From JBCFBK01 sp038562555 (GTDB taxonomy: Bacteria > Bacteroidota > Bacteroidia > Bacteroidales > Prolixibacteraceae), in NCBI GenBank assembly GCA_038562555.1, contig JBCFBK010000036.1:1-60970 (forward strand): a stretch of 60,970 nt of DNA, given 5' to 3'. The position numbers were made by a program, and so were the translations under genes. Within the stretch, counting starts at the first letter, position 1. Every line of letters begins with the position of its first letter. Positions 9,407-18,342 of this stretch are shown here, piece after piece. The notes beneath the pieces are model-generated. The model had not been told where the DNA came from. It worked only from the letters and a program-made list of their open reading frames with translations, and did not search any database.

Positions 9407-10437
9407 TGAACCGACTCAAGGATATGCTGGCGGGCCTGGTTGCTGCGCACTGGTTGCAGCACCTGGCCTTCTGGAGCCTCTCGCTCCTGGTCCTGGTCAA
9501 TGTCCTGAAAGTTTCGTCCGAAATACAACGGATCGATCTGGTTTATGCCCTGATTTTCCATCTTCCGCTTGTGCTGGTTGTCTATTTCAATCATTCGGTT
9601 TTGTTTCCGAATCTGCTGGCCCGGAACCGGTTTGTGGCATATGTGCTGGCCGTGCTGCTGACCATAGTCACAGGAGCTGAGTTTTACCTGCTGTTGTTTG
9701 AGCACTGGATTGATTATTTGTTTCCGGGGTACTACTTTATTGCTTACTATACCTTTTGGGATATTACTCTCTTTTTTACCATTTACCTGGTGCTCACGAC
9801 CCTGGTGAAACTTGCCCGCGGATGGTTCAGACTAAACCAGATGGAGCAGGAAAAAACGTCAAACGAGCTCAAGGCCTTGCGGTCACAGCTAAATCCGCAC
9901 TTCCTGTTCAACAGTCTGAACAACCTGTACAGCCTGACAAGGAAAAAATCGGACCTGGCCCCGGAGATGATCATTAAACTGTCGGACGTGCTTCGTTATG
10001 TCATTTATGATGCCGATACCAACCTGATTCCGTTGCAAAAAGAGCTGGACTTTCTGAACAAGTATATTGAAATTCAAAAACTCCGGCTGGAATCTGACTT
10101 CCGGTTGCGGACCGATATTCAGGGTGACCCCGGGCAATTGCAGATCGCGCCCCTGCTTTTTCTTCCTTTTGTTGAAAACGCTTTTAAGTATGGTGTTCTT
10201 TCTTCTGAAAAAACAAATGAGATGATCATCCGCTGGAAGATTGACCAGGCAAAAGTTGACTTTTTTATCCAAAATGATCATGCGCCGGCCGATGAAACTG
10301 ACGGAGAAAAGCCTTGCGGCACCGGTATTGCCAATGTCCGGAAGAGACTGGAGTTGCTTTATCCGGGGAAACACGAACTGGATATTCAGGCAACGGAACA
10401 GTTATTCACGGTGCAGATGAAAATCAACCTGAGATGA
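9403..10437 (+). CDS. LytS/YehU-type sensor histidine kinase
   Basis: The 344-residue protein has four transmembrane segments in the first 140 residues. It then has the His_kinase (LytS) phosphoacceptor segment LRSQLNPHFLFNSLNNL with the histidine at about residue 166. The C-terminal ATPase domain shows the N-box FVENAFKYG and the G-box GTGIANVRKRL. No periplasmic sensor domain is present, so the membrane bundle or the upstream lipoprotein may sense the signal. It overlaps the preceding lipoprotein and the following LytTR regulator by 4 bases each, giving a tightly coupled three-gene operon. Confidence 0.9.
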   Translation: MMNRLKDMLAGLVAAHWLQHLAFWSLSLLVLVNVLKVSSEIQRIDLVYALIFHLPLVLVVYFNHSVLFPNLLARNRFVAYVLAVLLTIVTGAEFYLLLFEHWIDYLFPGYYFIAYYTFWDITLFFTIYLVLTTLVKLARGWFRLNQMEQEKTSNELKALRSQLNPHFLFNSLNNLYSLTRKKSDLAPEMIIKLSDVLRYVIYDADTNLIPLQKELDFLNKYIEIQKLRLESDFRLRTDIQGDPGQLQIAPLLFLPFVENAFKYGVLSSEKTNEMIIRWKIDQAKVDFFIQNDHAPADETDGEKPCGTGIANVRKRLELLYPGKHELDIQATEQLFTVQMKINLR

Positions 10438-11141
10438 GAAAATATGCCTGTATACTGGTAGATGACGAACCCCTGGCGCGTGAACTGATCGCCGGGTTCA
10501 TAGGCGAATGCCCTGAACTGGAGTTGCTGGCACAATTGCCGAATGCCATCGAAGCCCGTGCTTTCCTGGAGCAGCACATCGTCGACATCATGTTTCTGGA
10601 TATCAATATGCCCAGATTATCGGGGATCAGGCTGATAAAAAGCATGGCACAGGCTCCTGCCGTAATCTTCATAACCGCGTATGCCGAATATGCTGTCGAA
10701 GGTTTTGAGCTTGAAGCAGTCGATTACCTGCTGAAGCCCGTGTCGGAAGAGCGCTTCCGCAAAGCGGTGGAAAAATTCCTCCATAAAGGGACACAGCCTG
10801 ATGCTCAAATGGAATACCTCCTGGTGAAGGCCAATAAAAAAATCTACCGGATCGATCTGGACGACCTGCTCTACGCCGAAGCGCTGGGTGATTACATCAG
10901 AGTGGTCACCAGAGAAAAAACGCTGACCGTATACGAACGTCTTTCCTCATTTACCGAAAGGCTTCCTTCCGATCGCTTCTGCCGGGTCCATAAATCTCAT
11001 TTAATTGCCTTATCAAAGATCGAGTACATCGAGGGTAACCGGATCAGGATCGGTCAGGTTTTTCTGCCGGTAAGCAACACCTACCGGACAGAGTTCAATA
11101 AGCGCCTAAAAACACAAAGCAGGTTCCAAAGCAACCCTTAA
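10434..11141 (+). CDS. LytTR-family response regulator
   Basis: The 235-residue cytoplasmic regulator has a receiver domain with acidic pair DD (10-11), phosphoacceptor D56 in MFLDINMP and the K of YLLKPVS. A LytTR DNA-binding domain follows (YLLVKANKKIYRIDLDDL to the VHKSHLIALSKIEYIEGN segment). I chose ATG 10434 rather than an in-frame start at 10314 because the receiver fold begins at MRKYACILVDDEP and because this ATG overlaps the kinase stop as ATGA. It is the partner of the LytS-type kinase. Targets are unknown. Confidence 0.93.
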   Translation: MRKYACILVDDEPLARELIAGFIGECPELELLAQLPNAIEARAFLEQHIVDIMFLDINMPRLSGIRLIKSMAQAPAVIFITAYAEYAVEGFELEAVDYLLKPVSEERFRKAVEKFLHKGTQPDAQMEYLLVKANKKIYRIDLDDLLYAEALGDYIRVVTREKTLTVYERLSSFTERLPSDRFCRVHKSHLIALSKIEYIEGNRIRIGQVFLPVSNTYRTEFNKRLKTQSRFQSNP

Positions 11142-11199
11142 TCCATTCCTGCCGTCTTGGTTTATATCATTCTTTTTATAAACTAAAACAGAAGCAAGG

Positions 11200-11898
11200 A
11201 TGAAGATAATGAAAATGGAGATCAGGATATGGCTCTCTGCCATACTGATCGCGGTAGTTGGGATGTCATGTGAAGAAGATGATCCGCGGGAAGTGGTCAT
11301 TGAGCAGGATTTTAATACGGGTAAGAACGGATGGGAAGCTGTCTTCGCCGAATATCCGCCCGACCAGACCGATTATGAACTGGAGTCGGGAATCAAAACG
11401 TTGCCTCAGCCGCTCGATCAGCAGCGCTCAGGATACATGCTGTCGGGAAACAATCACAGCGACGCGCTGCAGATGTTTCTCGTCAAAAAACTCGACGGAC
11501 TTGACTCGACGGCCACTTACCAGGTGGAAGTCGAAGTCGAACTGGCTTCCAAATACCCCGATGGCAGCGTAGGCATCGGAGGTTCCCCGGCCAATGCCGT
11601 TCACATCATTGCCCACGTATGTGGCGGCGGCTATGAACTGGTCGACGGCGATCAGGGAAATGTGGAAGTGGATCTGAACAAGGAACCTTATGGATATACG
11701 CAGGTGGAACTGGGTGATGTGGCCATCCCGGCCGATCATACGGAATATGAACTCATCAATCGCAAGGGTACCGGTCCGCAAACCGTAAAGCCGGACAACA
11801 AGGGCGAGATCTGGCTGCTCATTGGCACCTGGTCGGGTTTTGAAGGGCCAACCACGCTGTATTATACCGATTTAAAAATCACTTTTACCGAAGTTTGA
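11200..11898 (+). CDS. predicted lipoprotein, beta-rich, unknown function
   Basis: The 232-residue protein has a lipoprotein signal (IAVVGMSC, cysteine 24) followed by the acidic stretch EEDDPRE, a pattern compatible with surface-exported Bacteroidota lipoproteins. The mature part reads like a beta-sandwich (YQVEVEVELASKYPDGSVG; EIWLLIGTWSGFEGPTTLYYTDLKITF), similar in style to carbohydrate-binding-like jelly rolls, but no specific family is recognisable. It follows the LytTR gene by 58 bases on the same strand. Confidence 0.7.
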   Translation: MKIMKMEIRIWLSAILIAVVGMSCEEDDPREVVIEQDFNTGKNGWEAVFAEYPPDQTDYELESGIKTLPQPLDQQRSGYMLSGNNHSDALQMFLVKKLDGLDSTATYQVEVEVELASKYPDGSVGIGGSPANAVHIIAHVCGGGYELVDGDQGNVEVDLNKEPYGYTQVELGDVAIPADHTEYELINRKGTGPQTVKPDNKGEIWLLIGTWSGFEGPTTLYYTDLKITFTEV

Positions 11899-11951
11899 TC
11901 CATCCGGCCCTCTCCGGTGTTATTCAAGGAAATATTTAGATAATACCGATT

Positions 11952-12950
11952 ATGGAGTACAGAAAATTAGGAAACGCCGGACTGTCTGTGCCGGTGCTGA
12001 GTCTGGGTACAGGCACATTCGGAGGAACAAACGAATTTTTCAAACGCTGGGGCGAGACCGATGTGCAGGAAGCCACACGTCTGGTTGATATTTGTCTGGA
12101 GTACGGGCTGAATTTTTTCGATACCGCCAACGTCTACTCGCAGGGTGCGGCCGAAGAAATTCTGGGAGCGGCGCTAAAGGGACGCCGGCAGCAAACACTC
12201 ATCGCCACAAAAGCCACCTTCTCGATGGGTGATGGTCCCAACGACAAGGGGTCATCGCGCTATCACCTCATCCGGGAATGCGAAGCCAGCCTGAAGCGGT
12301 TGCAGACCGACTACATCGATCTCTATATTATGCACGGGTACGATCACGCCACGCCGCAGGAAGAGACCCTGCGGGCGCTGGATGACCTGGTGCGCAGCGG
12401 AAAGGTCAGGTATATCGGCTGCTCCAACTTCGCGGCCTGGCAACTCATGAAATCGCTTTCCGTATCCGAACGGTATGGCTGGGAACGCTACGTGATCCAC
12501 CAGGGATATTATTCGCTCATCGGAAGGGATGTGGAATGGGAACTGATCCCGGCGCTGCAGGATCAGCACGTTGGACTAATGGTCTGGAGCCCGCTGGGCT
12601 GGGGCCGTCTTACGGGAAAGATCCGGTACGGACAGCCGCTCCCCGAGGGGCGCATCAAATCGGGCGGAGCTGCCGGCGGTCCTGATGTCGATGATGATCA
12701 CTTTTATGCCGTCCTAAAGGTCACGGAGGAAGTTGCCGCCGAAACCGGCAAATCAGTTCCGCAGGTAGCGCTGAACTGGTTGCTGCAGAATCCGGTGGTC
12801 AGCAACATCGTGATCGGCGCCCGCAATGAGGAACAACTCCGTGAAAACCTGGGAGCAGTGGGCTGGAACCTTAGCCGGGAGCAGGTGGACCGGTTGGATC
12901 AGGTCAGCGCGCAAAAGCCGCCTTACCCCGCCTGGGTGGGTGCGAGATAA
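11952..12950 (+). CDS. aldo/keto reductase
   Basis: The 332-residue NADPH-dependent (alpha/beta)8-barrel oxidoreductase shows the AKR catalytic tetrad elements: D in FFDTANVYSQG with the tyrosine, K in LIATKATF, and H in YIMHGYDH. The C-terminal cofactor motif IVIGARNEEQLRENL is also present. The sequence style (MEYRKLGNAGLSVPVLSLGTGTFGG) matches the YajO/YghZ-like branch acting on diverse aldehydes and ketosugars. The substrate is not predictable. The gene ends in a palindromic terminator shared with alaS. Confidence 0.92.
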   Translation: MEYRKLGNAGLSVPVLSLGTGTFGGTNEFFKRWGETDVQEATRLVDICLEYGLNFFDTANVYSQGAAEEILGAALKGRRQQTLIATKATFSMGDGPNDKGSSRYHLIRECEASLKRLQTDYIDLYIMHGYDHATPQEETLRALDDLVRSGKVRYIGCSNFAAWQLMKSLSVSERYGWERYVIHQGYYSLIGRDVEWELIPALQDQHVGLMVWSPLGWGRLTGKIRYGQPLPEGRIKSGGAAGGPDVDDDHFYAVLKVTEEVAAETGKSVPQVALNWLLQNPVVSNIVIGARNEEQLRENLGAVGWNLSREQVDRLDQVSAQKPPYPAWVGAR

Positions 12951-12987
12951 AAAGATTAAGGCTGCCCGCGGGCAGCCTTAATCTTTT
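12950..12987. terminator. perfect palindromic bidirectional terminator
   Basis: The 38 bases form a perfect inverted repeat of 19-base arms (AAAAGATTAAGGCTGCCCG and its complement). One edge is the last base of the aldo/keto reductase stop codon and the other lies within the alaS stop codon. A and T runs at the arm ends give a U-tract for both convergent transcripts. Confidence 0.9.
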
Positions 12988-15610
12988 ATAATACAAATGA
13001 TTTTGCTTTATGAATCGCGGCATCCAGGCCGTCTGCATCTTTTCCTCCGGCTGTTGCATAGAACGGCTGGCCACCGCCACCACCCTTCATTTCCTTTGCA
13101 GCCTCCCGGACAATCTGACCAGCATGAAGTCCTTTTTCCTTCACCAGATTATCGGCGATCATCACGCTCAGCAAAGGCTTTCCATCAATTACAGCGCCCA
13201 GCACCAGATAAAGATCCTCCAGTTCGCCCTTAAGCTGAAACGACAGGTCCTTTAGCGATTGTGCCGAATCGAGGCTCACCTTTGCTGCGATCACCCGGAC
13301 CCCGTTTACCGTTTCCACTTTCTGCTTCAGTTCCGACTTCACGGCAGCCGCAGCTTCGCGGGCATACCCTTCGATCTGCTTCTGCAGGCGGCTGTTTTCA
13401 TCCATCAGATCGCCGACTGCTTTTTTAAGGTCTTTCGTATTGTTGAACAAGGCCCGCACGTCACTAAGTTCTTCCATGGCGGCATTAAAGTGCGCATCGG
13501 CCGCATCGGCCGTGATCGCTTCTATACGCCGTACGCCGGCCGACACGGCACTTTCTGCTGTGATCACGAACGAGCCGATCTGACCCGTAGCCGGAACGTG
13601 CGTTCCGCCGCAAAGCTCAATGGAGTCTCCAAACTTAATAACCCGTACGGTGTCACCGTATTTCTCGCCAAACAAAGCAATAGCACCTAACTCCTGTGCT
13701 TTGGAAAAAGGAACATCAACCAGTTCCTCCTTTGCTATATTTTTACGGATCAGCTCATTGACCCGCTTTTGGATCTGAGCCAGCTCTTCCCTGGTCACTT
13801 TTTGGAAGTGCGAAAAGTCGAAACGCAGGTAATCGGCGCTGACCAGCGATCCTTTCTGTTCCACATGTGTTCCGAGTATTTCCCGCAGCGCCTGGTCCAG
13901 CAGGTGCGTGGCCGTGTGGTTGTTGGCGGTCAGCCTGCGTTTATGGTTATTCACCACGGCCCTGAAGCTTAAAGCAGGATTGGCGGGAAGGTTTTTGGCG
14001 ATGTGTACGGTCAGGTTATTCTCCTTTTGGGTATCCAGAATGCTGATCTTTTCACCGTTGGCTTCGATATAGCCGGTATCGCCCACCTGTCCGCCCGATT
14101 CACCGTAAAAAGGCGTCTGATCAAACACCAGGTGATAAAACTCCTTCTCTTTCTGCACTACCTTCCGGTAGCGGGAAATGTGAATTTCACTTTCCAGGGT
14201 GGTATAACCTAAAAATTTCACCTCATCAATTTTCTTCAGTTCAACCCAGTCGCCTGTTTCAAGAACTGCGGCATTCCGGGAGCGGCTTTTTTGTTTCTCC
14301 ATTTCGGTGTCGAAGCCGGCCCGGTTCACGGTCATACCGTTTTCACGAAGGATCAGTTCGGTCAGATCGAGCGGAAATCCGTAAGTATCGTACAGTTCAA
14401 AGGCCGAAACACCTGAAATTTCGTTCATGCTTTCCTTTCGGGCTTTGGCCATTACGTCATCCAGCAACCGGATCCCCGTTTCCAGGGTGTGTAAAAAGCT
14501 TTCCTCTTCTTCCTTCATCACCTTTTCGATCAGCCCCTGCTGCGCGACCAGTTCCGGGAAGGCATCGCCCATCTGATTCTTCAGCACTTCAACCAGCCGG
14601 AACATGAATGCGTGGCGGAAACCCAGGAACGTATAGCCGTAGCGTACCGCCCGGCGCAGAATACGGCGGATCACATAGCCGGCCTTGTTGTTCGACGGAA
14701 GCTGTCCGTCGGCAATGGCGAAGGCGATCGCCCGGAGGTGATCGGCAATGACCCGCATGGCTACATCCACTTTTGGATCGTCACCATACTTTTTCCCGCA
14801 TAAATGAGCGGTCTCAGCGATGGTAGTCTGAAAAACGTCGGTATCATAGTTTGATTTCTTTCCCTGAAGCACCATGCAGAGCCGTTCAAAGCCCATTCCC
14901 GTGTCGACGTGTTTGGCAGGCAGTTCCTCCAGGCGTCCGTCAGCCTTCCTGTTAAACTGGATGAATACGAGGTTCCAGATCTCGATCACCAGCGGATTGT
15001 CGCGGTTAACCAGCGTATAACCAGGAACCCTGGCCCTTTCGGCGTCATCGCGAATGTCGACGTGGATTTCCGAACAGGGACCGCAGGGACCGCTGTCGCC
15101 CATTTCCCAAAAGTTATCTTTTTTATTTCCCAGGAGGATCCGGTCTTCGGGCAAATGCTTCAGCCAATACGACTTTGCTTCACTGTCCATCTCCAGCTTA
15201 TCGTCCTTGCTTCCCTCAAATACGGTAGCATACATGCGGTCGGCCGGGATGCTCATTTTTTCATGTAAAAATTCCCAGGCCCAGTCAATGGCCTCCTGCT
15301 TGAAGTAATCACCAAACGACCAGTTACCAAGCATTTCGAACATGGTATGATGATACGTATCATGCCCTACCTCCTCCAGGTCGTTATGCTTTCCCGACAC
15401 GCGCAGGCACTTCTGGGTATCGGCAACGCGAAGTGATTTTGCAGGTTGATTTCCAAGAAAGATATCTTTAAACTGGTTCATCCCCGCGTTGGTAAACATG
15501 AGTGTGGGATCGTTTTTAACCACCATCGGAGCAGATTCGACAATTGTATGCTGTTTGGCCATAAAAAAATCAAGAAAGGCTTTCCTGACTGCTTTGGAAT
15601 TTATCTCCAT
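12986..15610 (-). CDS. alaS: alanyl-tRNA synthetase
   Basis: The 874-residue cytoplasmic enzyme charges tRNA-Ala and edits mischarged Ser/Gly. The N-terminal class II catalytic core has TNAGMNQFKDIFLG and HHTMFEMLGNWSFGDYF. The editing domain has the zinc-ligand motif HTATH (about residue 564) and CGGTH (about 665). The C-Ala domain ends in GGGGGQPFYATAGGKD. Length is normal. The in-frame ATG at 15610 gives the canonical N-terminus (MEINSKAVRKAFLDFF). Confidence 0.97.
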   Translation of the reverse strand: MEINSKAVRKAFLDFFMAKQHTIVESAPMVVKNDPTLMFTNAGMNQFKDIFLGNQPAKSLRVADTQKCLRVSGKHNDLEEVGHDTYHHTMFEMLGNWSFGDYFKQEAIDWAWEFLHEKMSIPADRMYATVFEGSKDDKLEMDSEAKSYWLKHLPEDRILLGNKKDNFWEMGDSGPCGPCSEIHVDIRDDAERARVPGYTLVNRDNPLVIEIWNLVFIQFNRKADGRLEELPAKHVDTGMGFERLCMVLQGKKSNYDTDVFQTTIAETAHLCGKKYGDDPKVDVAMRVIADHLRAIAFAIADGQLPSNNKAGYVIRRILRRAVRYGYTFLGFRHAFMFRLVEVLKNQMGDAFPELVAQQGLIEKVMKEEEESFLHTLETGIRLLDDVMAKARKESMNEISGVSAFELYDTYGFPLDLTELILRENGMTVNRAGFDTEMEKQKSRSRNAAVLETGDWVELKKIDEVKFLGYTTLESEIHISRYRKVVQKEKEFYHLVFDQTPFYGESGGQVGDTGYIEANGEKISILDTQKENNLTVHIAKNLPANPALSFRAVVNNHKRRLTANNHTATHLLDQALREILGTHVEQKGSLVSADYLRFDFSHFQKVTREELAQIQKRVNELIRKNIAKEELVDVPFSKAQELGAIALFGEKYGDTVRVIKFGDSIELCGGTHVPATGQIGSFVITAESAVSAGVRRIEAITADAADAHFNAAMEELSDVRALFNNTKDLKKAVGDLMDENSRLQKQIEGYAREAAAAVKSELKQKVETVNGVRVIAAKVSLDSAQSLKDLSFQLKGELEDLYLVLGAVIDGKPLLSVMIADNLVKEKGLHAGQIVREAAKEMKGGGGGQPFYATAGGKDADGLDAAIHKAKSFVL

Positions 15611-15726
15611 CGTTCCTGATACTATTAAAATTTGTTAAAAATTTCTTCTGGTTTACATCATAAACTGATAAAACGGACGAAAAAGTTACATTTGTTGATG
15701 ATGCTGACCAGCCGGATTTTAAAATC

Positions 15727-15756
15727 TTGCAAAGTTAGATTAATTACGTAAATTTG
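15727..15756 (+). promoter_or_regulatory. Bacteroidota-type promoter for the M23 peptidase gene
   Basis: TTG at 15727-15729, a 19-base spacer and TAAATTTG at 15749-15756 match the -33/-7 primary sigma promoter pattern (TTG-N19-TAnnTTTG) of Bacteroidota. The start codon lies about 30 bases downstream at 15786. Confidence 0.6.
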
Positions 15757-15785
15757 CGGCATTTCAGAAAAGAATTTGAACAGAT

Positions 15786-16757
15786 ATGGCAAAAGCGAAA
15801 TACAAGTTTAACCCCGAAACGCTGAGCTACGTCAGACTTGAACACAACTTTAGGGCACGATTTCCACGGCTGATGCTTTTATTGGGAACCAGTATTCTGA
15901 TGAGCATTGTCATGACTGCCGTTGTCCTTCAGTTTTACGAGACACCGAAAACCCGGAATCTGGAACGCGAGAATCAGCGTTTGCAGACTCAATATCAGCT
16001 CATGTACAAGAACCTTGAAAACGTTGAAAAGGTATTGGCCGATCTCCAGCAACGGGATGACAATTTATACCGGGTAATCTTTGAAGCCGACCCGCTTCCC
16101 AATTCGATCAGAAAAGCAGGTTTTGGCGGTATCAATAAATACGCGCAACTTCAGAGCCTTGATAACTCGGAGCTGGTCATTAAAACCGCCCGTAAACTCG
16201 ATATTATAGCAAAGGAGGCGTACGTGCAGTCAAAATCGTACGACGAGATCCTGACCCTTGCCCTGAATAAGGAGAAAATGCTGGCGAGCATTCCCGCCAT
16301 CATGCCCATTTCGAACAAAGACCTGAAAAGAACAGCTTCCGGCTGGGGTTTTCGGATGCATCCGGTATATAAAATCCGCCGTTTCCATTACGGCATGGAT
16401 TTTACAGCTCCTGTGGGGACTGAAGTGTATGCCACCGGCGATGGTGTGATCCGGGAACTTGATAATTCCCGTTCAGGCTACGGACGCTCACTGGTCATCG
16501 ATCATGGTTTTGGTTATCAAACCCTGTATGGACACCTGAATGAGTATAATGTCAGGGAAGGGCAGACTGTAAAACGCGGCAGTGTGATTGGCTATGTGGG
16601 TAATTCAGGAACATCGACTGGTCCGCATGTGCATTACGAAGTTCACAAAAACGGAAAACCTGTTAATCCGCAATATTTTTATTTCAAGGACCTCACCCCG
16701 GACGAATATGACCGCATGATTGCCATATCCAACAACATGGGTCAGTCGTACGATTAA
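15786..16757 (+). CDS. M23 family zinc metallopeptidase (cell wall endopeptidase)
   Basis: The 323-residue protein has a short cytoplasmic N-terminus, one transmembrane helix (about residues 28-50) and a periplasmic coiled coil (LERENQRLQTQYQLMYKNLENVEKVL). The C-terminal LytM/M23 domain has zinc and catalytic residues visible in HYGMDFTAPVGTEVYATGDG (H, D) and GPHVHYEVHKNGKPVNP (HxH). It is predicted to cut peptidoglycan cross-bridges during growth or division, or to act in cell-shape control. A MerR gene starts 11 bases after its stop. Confidence 0.92.
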   Translation: MAKAKYKFNPETLSYVRLEHNFRARFPRLMLLLGTSILMSIVMTAVVLQFYETPKTRNLERENQRLQTQYQLMYKNLENVEKVLADLQQRDDNLYRVIFEADPLPNSIRKAGFGGINKYAQLQSLDNSELVIKTARKLDIIAKEAYVQSKSYDEILTLALNKEKMLASIPAIMPISNKDLKRTASGWGFRMHPVYKIRRFHYGMDFTAPVGTEVYATGDGVIRELDNSRSGYGRSLVIDHGFGYQTLYGHLNEYNVREGQTVKRGSVIGYVGNSGTSTGPHVHYEVHKNGKPVNPQYFYFKDLTPDEYDRMIAISNNMGQSYD

Positions 16758-16768
16758 AACCTTACCTT

Positions 16769-17107
16769 GTGCCTTACAGGAAGCCGCAGATAGAAAAAGT
16801 ATTTTATACGATCGGCGAAGTCGCTGACATGTTTCATCTCAATACATCGCATATTCGTTTTTGGGAGAACCAGTTCGAGATGCTCAAGCCGCAAAAAAAC
16901 AAAAAGGGCAACCGGCTGTTTACCAAAGAAGATATTGAACAGGTTAAACTCATCTATCATCTGGTCAAGGAACGCGGAATGACCATCAACGGGGCAAGGC
17001 AAAAATTAAAAGACAATAAGGAAGACACCGTTAAAAATCACGAGCTGGTTGAACGGCTGCTGTCGATCCGCCAGATGCTGACCGACCTGAAAGATGAAAT
17101 GAATTGA
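16769..17107 (+). CDS. MerR-family transcriptional regulator
   Basis: The 112-residue cytoplasmic protein has a MerR winged helix (YTIGEVADMFHLNTSHIRFWENQFEMLKP) followed by a helical tail (TNDxx-free, KERGMTINGARQKLK). It starts with GTG at 16769. This start is preferred because the PYRKPQIEKVFYTIGEVADMF N-terminus directly precedes the DNA-binding fold and no closer ATG exists. It belongs to the short MerR group that is widespread in Bacteroidota next to M23 peptidases. No effector domain is present and the ligand is unknown. Confidence 0.87.
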   Translation: MPYRKPQIEKVFYTIGEVADMFHLNTSHIRFWENQFEMLKPQKNKKGNRLFTKEDIEQVKLIYHLVKERGMTINGARQKLKDNKEDTVKNHELVERLLSIRQMLTDLKDEMN

Positions 17108-17110
17108 GGA

Positions 17111-17219
17111 AGCTTTTAGCTATTAGCTATTAGCTGTTAGTCATTAGCTTTTGGTCTTACGACTTACGACTAGATACTAAATACTTACAACTCACGACTA
17201 AATACTTACGACTAAATAA
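17111..17219. repeat. degenerate tandem short repeats (TTAGCTA and ACTTACGACTA units)
   Basis: Two adjoining imperfect arrays fill the whole spacer. The first repeats TTAGCTA/TTAGCTG/TTAGCTT units (17115-17153). The second repeats CTTACGACT/ACTAAATACTTACAACT-like units (17156-17219) and runs into the ATG of the Nif3 gene at 17220. Low complexity and repeat unit conservation are direct observations. The role (slippage-prone leader or dispersed intergenic repeat) is unknown. Confidence 0.75.
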
Positions 17220-18317
17220 ATGCTGATCTCCGATATTACCCGCTACCTTGAATCGATCGCCCCGCTGGCCTATCAGGAATCGTACGACAATGCCGGTTTG
17301 CAGCTCGGTAATCCTGGCGATGAGGTAAACAGCGCGCTGATTACGCTCGATGTGACGGAAAAAGTCGTTGATGAAGCCATTGCCGGAGGATTTGATTTGA
17401 TTATCGCTCATCATCCTTTGATCTTCAATGGGATTAAGAAACTGAATGAGCAAACCGAAACCGGTCGCTGCATTATAAAAGCCATTAAAAACGGCATTGC
17501 GGTATATGCGGCCCATACCAATCTTGACAGCGTTACCGGCGGTGTGAACAGCAAGATCTGTGAAAAGCTGGGATTAGTCAACTGCAAAGTGCTTTCACCG
17601 CTCAAAGGTCACTTAAAGAAACTCGTCACCTTTGTTCCGACCGAATATCTCCTGCGGGTGCAGGAAGCTGTTTTTGGTGCCGGAGCAGGAAATATCGGCA
17701 ACTACGATTTCTGCGGCTATACCCTCGAGGGAACCGGAAGCTTCCGTGCCAATGAATCGGCCAGTCCGTTTGCAGGCGAGAAAGGCAAGGTCCACCTTGA
17801 GCCGGAGATCCGGTTCGAAACCATTTTCCCGGCGCACAGGCAGGAAAAAATAATCCGGGCCCTGCTGGAATCACATCCTTACGAAGAAGTGGCTTATGAC
17901 ATTTACCCGCTCGACAATGAGTTTGCGACTTCCGGTTCCGGAATGATCGGAGAACTTCCCCTTGCAACCGATGAAACCGAACTGCTCGGCAGGATCAAAA
18001 ATATATTTGGGACCGGAGTTGTTAAACATAGTCCGTTATTGCACAGAAAAATTAAAAAAGTGGCGCTTTGCGGGGGCTCTGGCAGTTTCCTGATCAGACA
18101 GGCCATTCATGCCGGCGCAGATCTGTTTCTAACCGGCGACTTAAAATATCATCAGTATTTTGAGGCAGAAGGAAAAATTATTCTGGCCGACATCGGACAT
18201 TTTGAAAGTGAACAATTCACTAAAGAACTTTTTTCTGAATTACTTACAAAAAAATTCTCTAAATTTGCAGTCCGTTTATCGGAAATAAACACCAATCCGA
18301 TTAACTACTTATTTTAA
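17220..18317 (+). CDS. Nif3-like dinuclear metal center protein (DUF34/NIF3 family)
   Basis: The 365-residue protein has the long YqfO-type architecture: Nif3 halves at the N- and C-terminus with a PII-like insert around residues 130-230. Metal ligands are visible in IIAHHPLIF, YAAHTNLD and, near the end, TGDLKYHQYF and ADIGHFESEQF. It forms hexameric toroids in known homologues. The old name GTP cyclohydrolase I type 2 is of doubtful physiological meaning. It is followed 25 bases later by the zinc-ribbon coiled-coil gene, a conserved pairing in Bacteroidota. Confidence 0.93.
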   Translation: MLISDITRYLESIAPLAYQESYDNAGLQLGNPGDEVNSALITLDVTEKVVDEAIAGGFDLIIAHHPLIFNGIKKLNEQTETGRCIIKAIKNGIAVYAAHTNLDSVTGGVNSKICEKLGLVNCKVLSPLKGHLKKLVTFVPTEYLLRVQEAVFGAGAGNIGNYDFCGYTLEGTGSFRANESASPFAGEKGKVHLEPEIRFETIFPAHRQEKIIRALLESHPYEEVAYDIYPLDNEFATSGSGMIGELPLATDETELLGRIKNIFGTGVVKHSPLLHRKIKKVALCGGSGSFLIRQAIHAGADLFLTGDLKYHQYFEAEGKIILADIGHFESEQFTKELFSELLTKKFSKFAVRLSEINTNPINYLF

Positions 18318-18342
18318 AATAAGATAAAACAGCATTCGAAAT

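Noticed and set aside
18259..18266. TAAATTTG promoter-like element
   Set aside because: It lies inside the 3' end of the Nif3 gene without a matching TTG box at the right distance that I can defend; coding sequence explains it.
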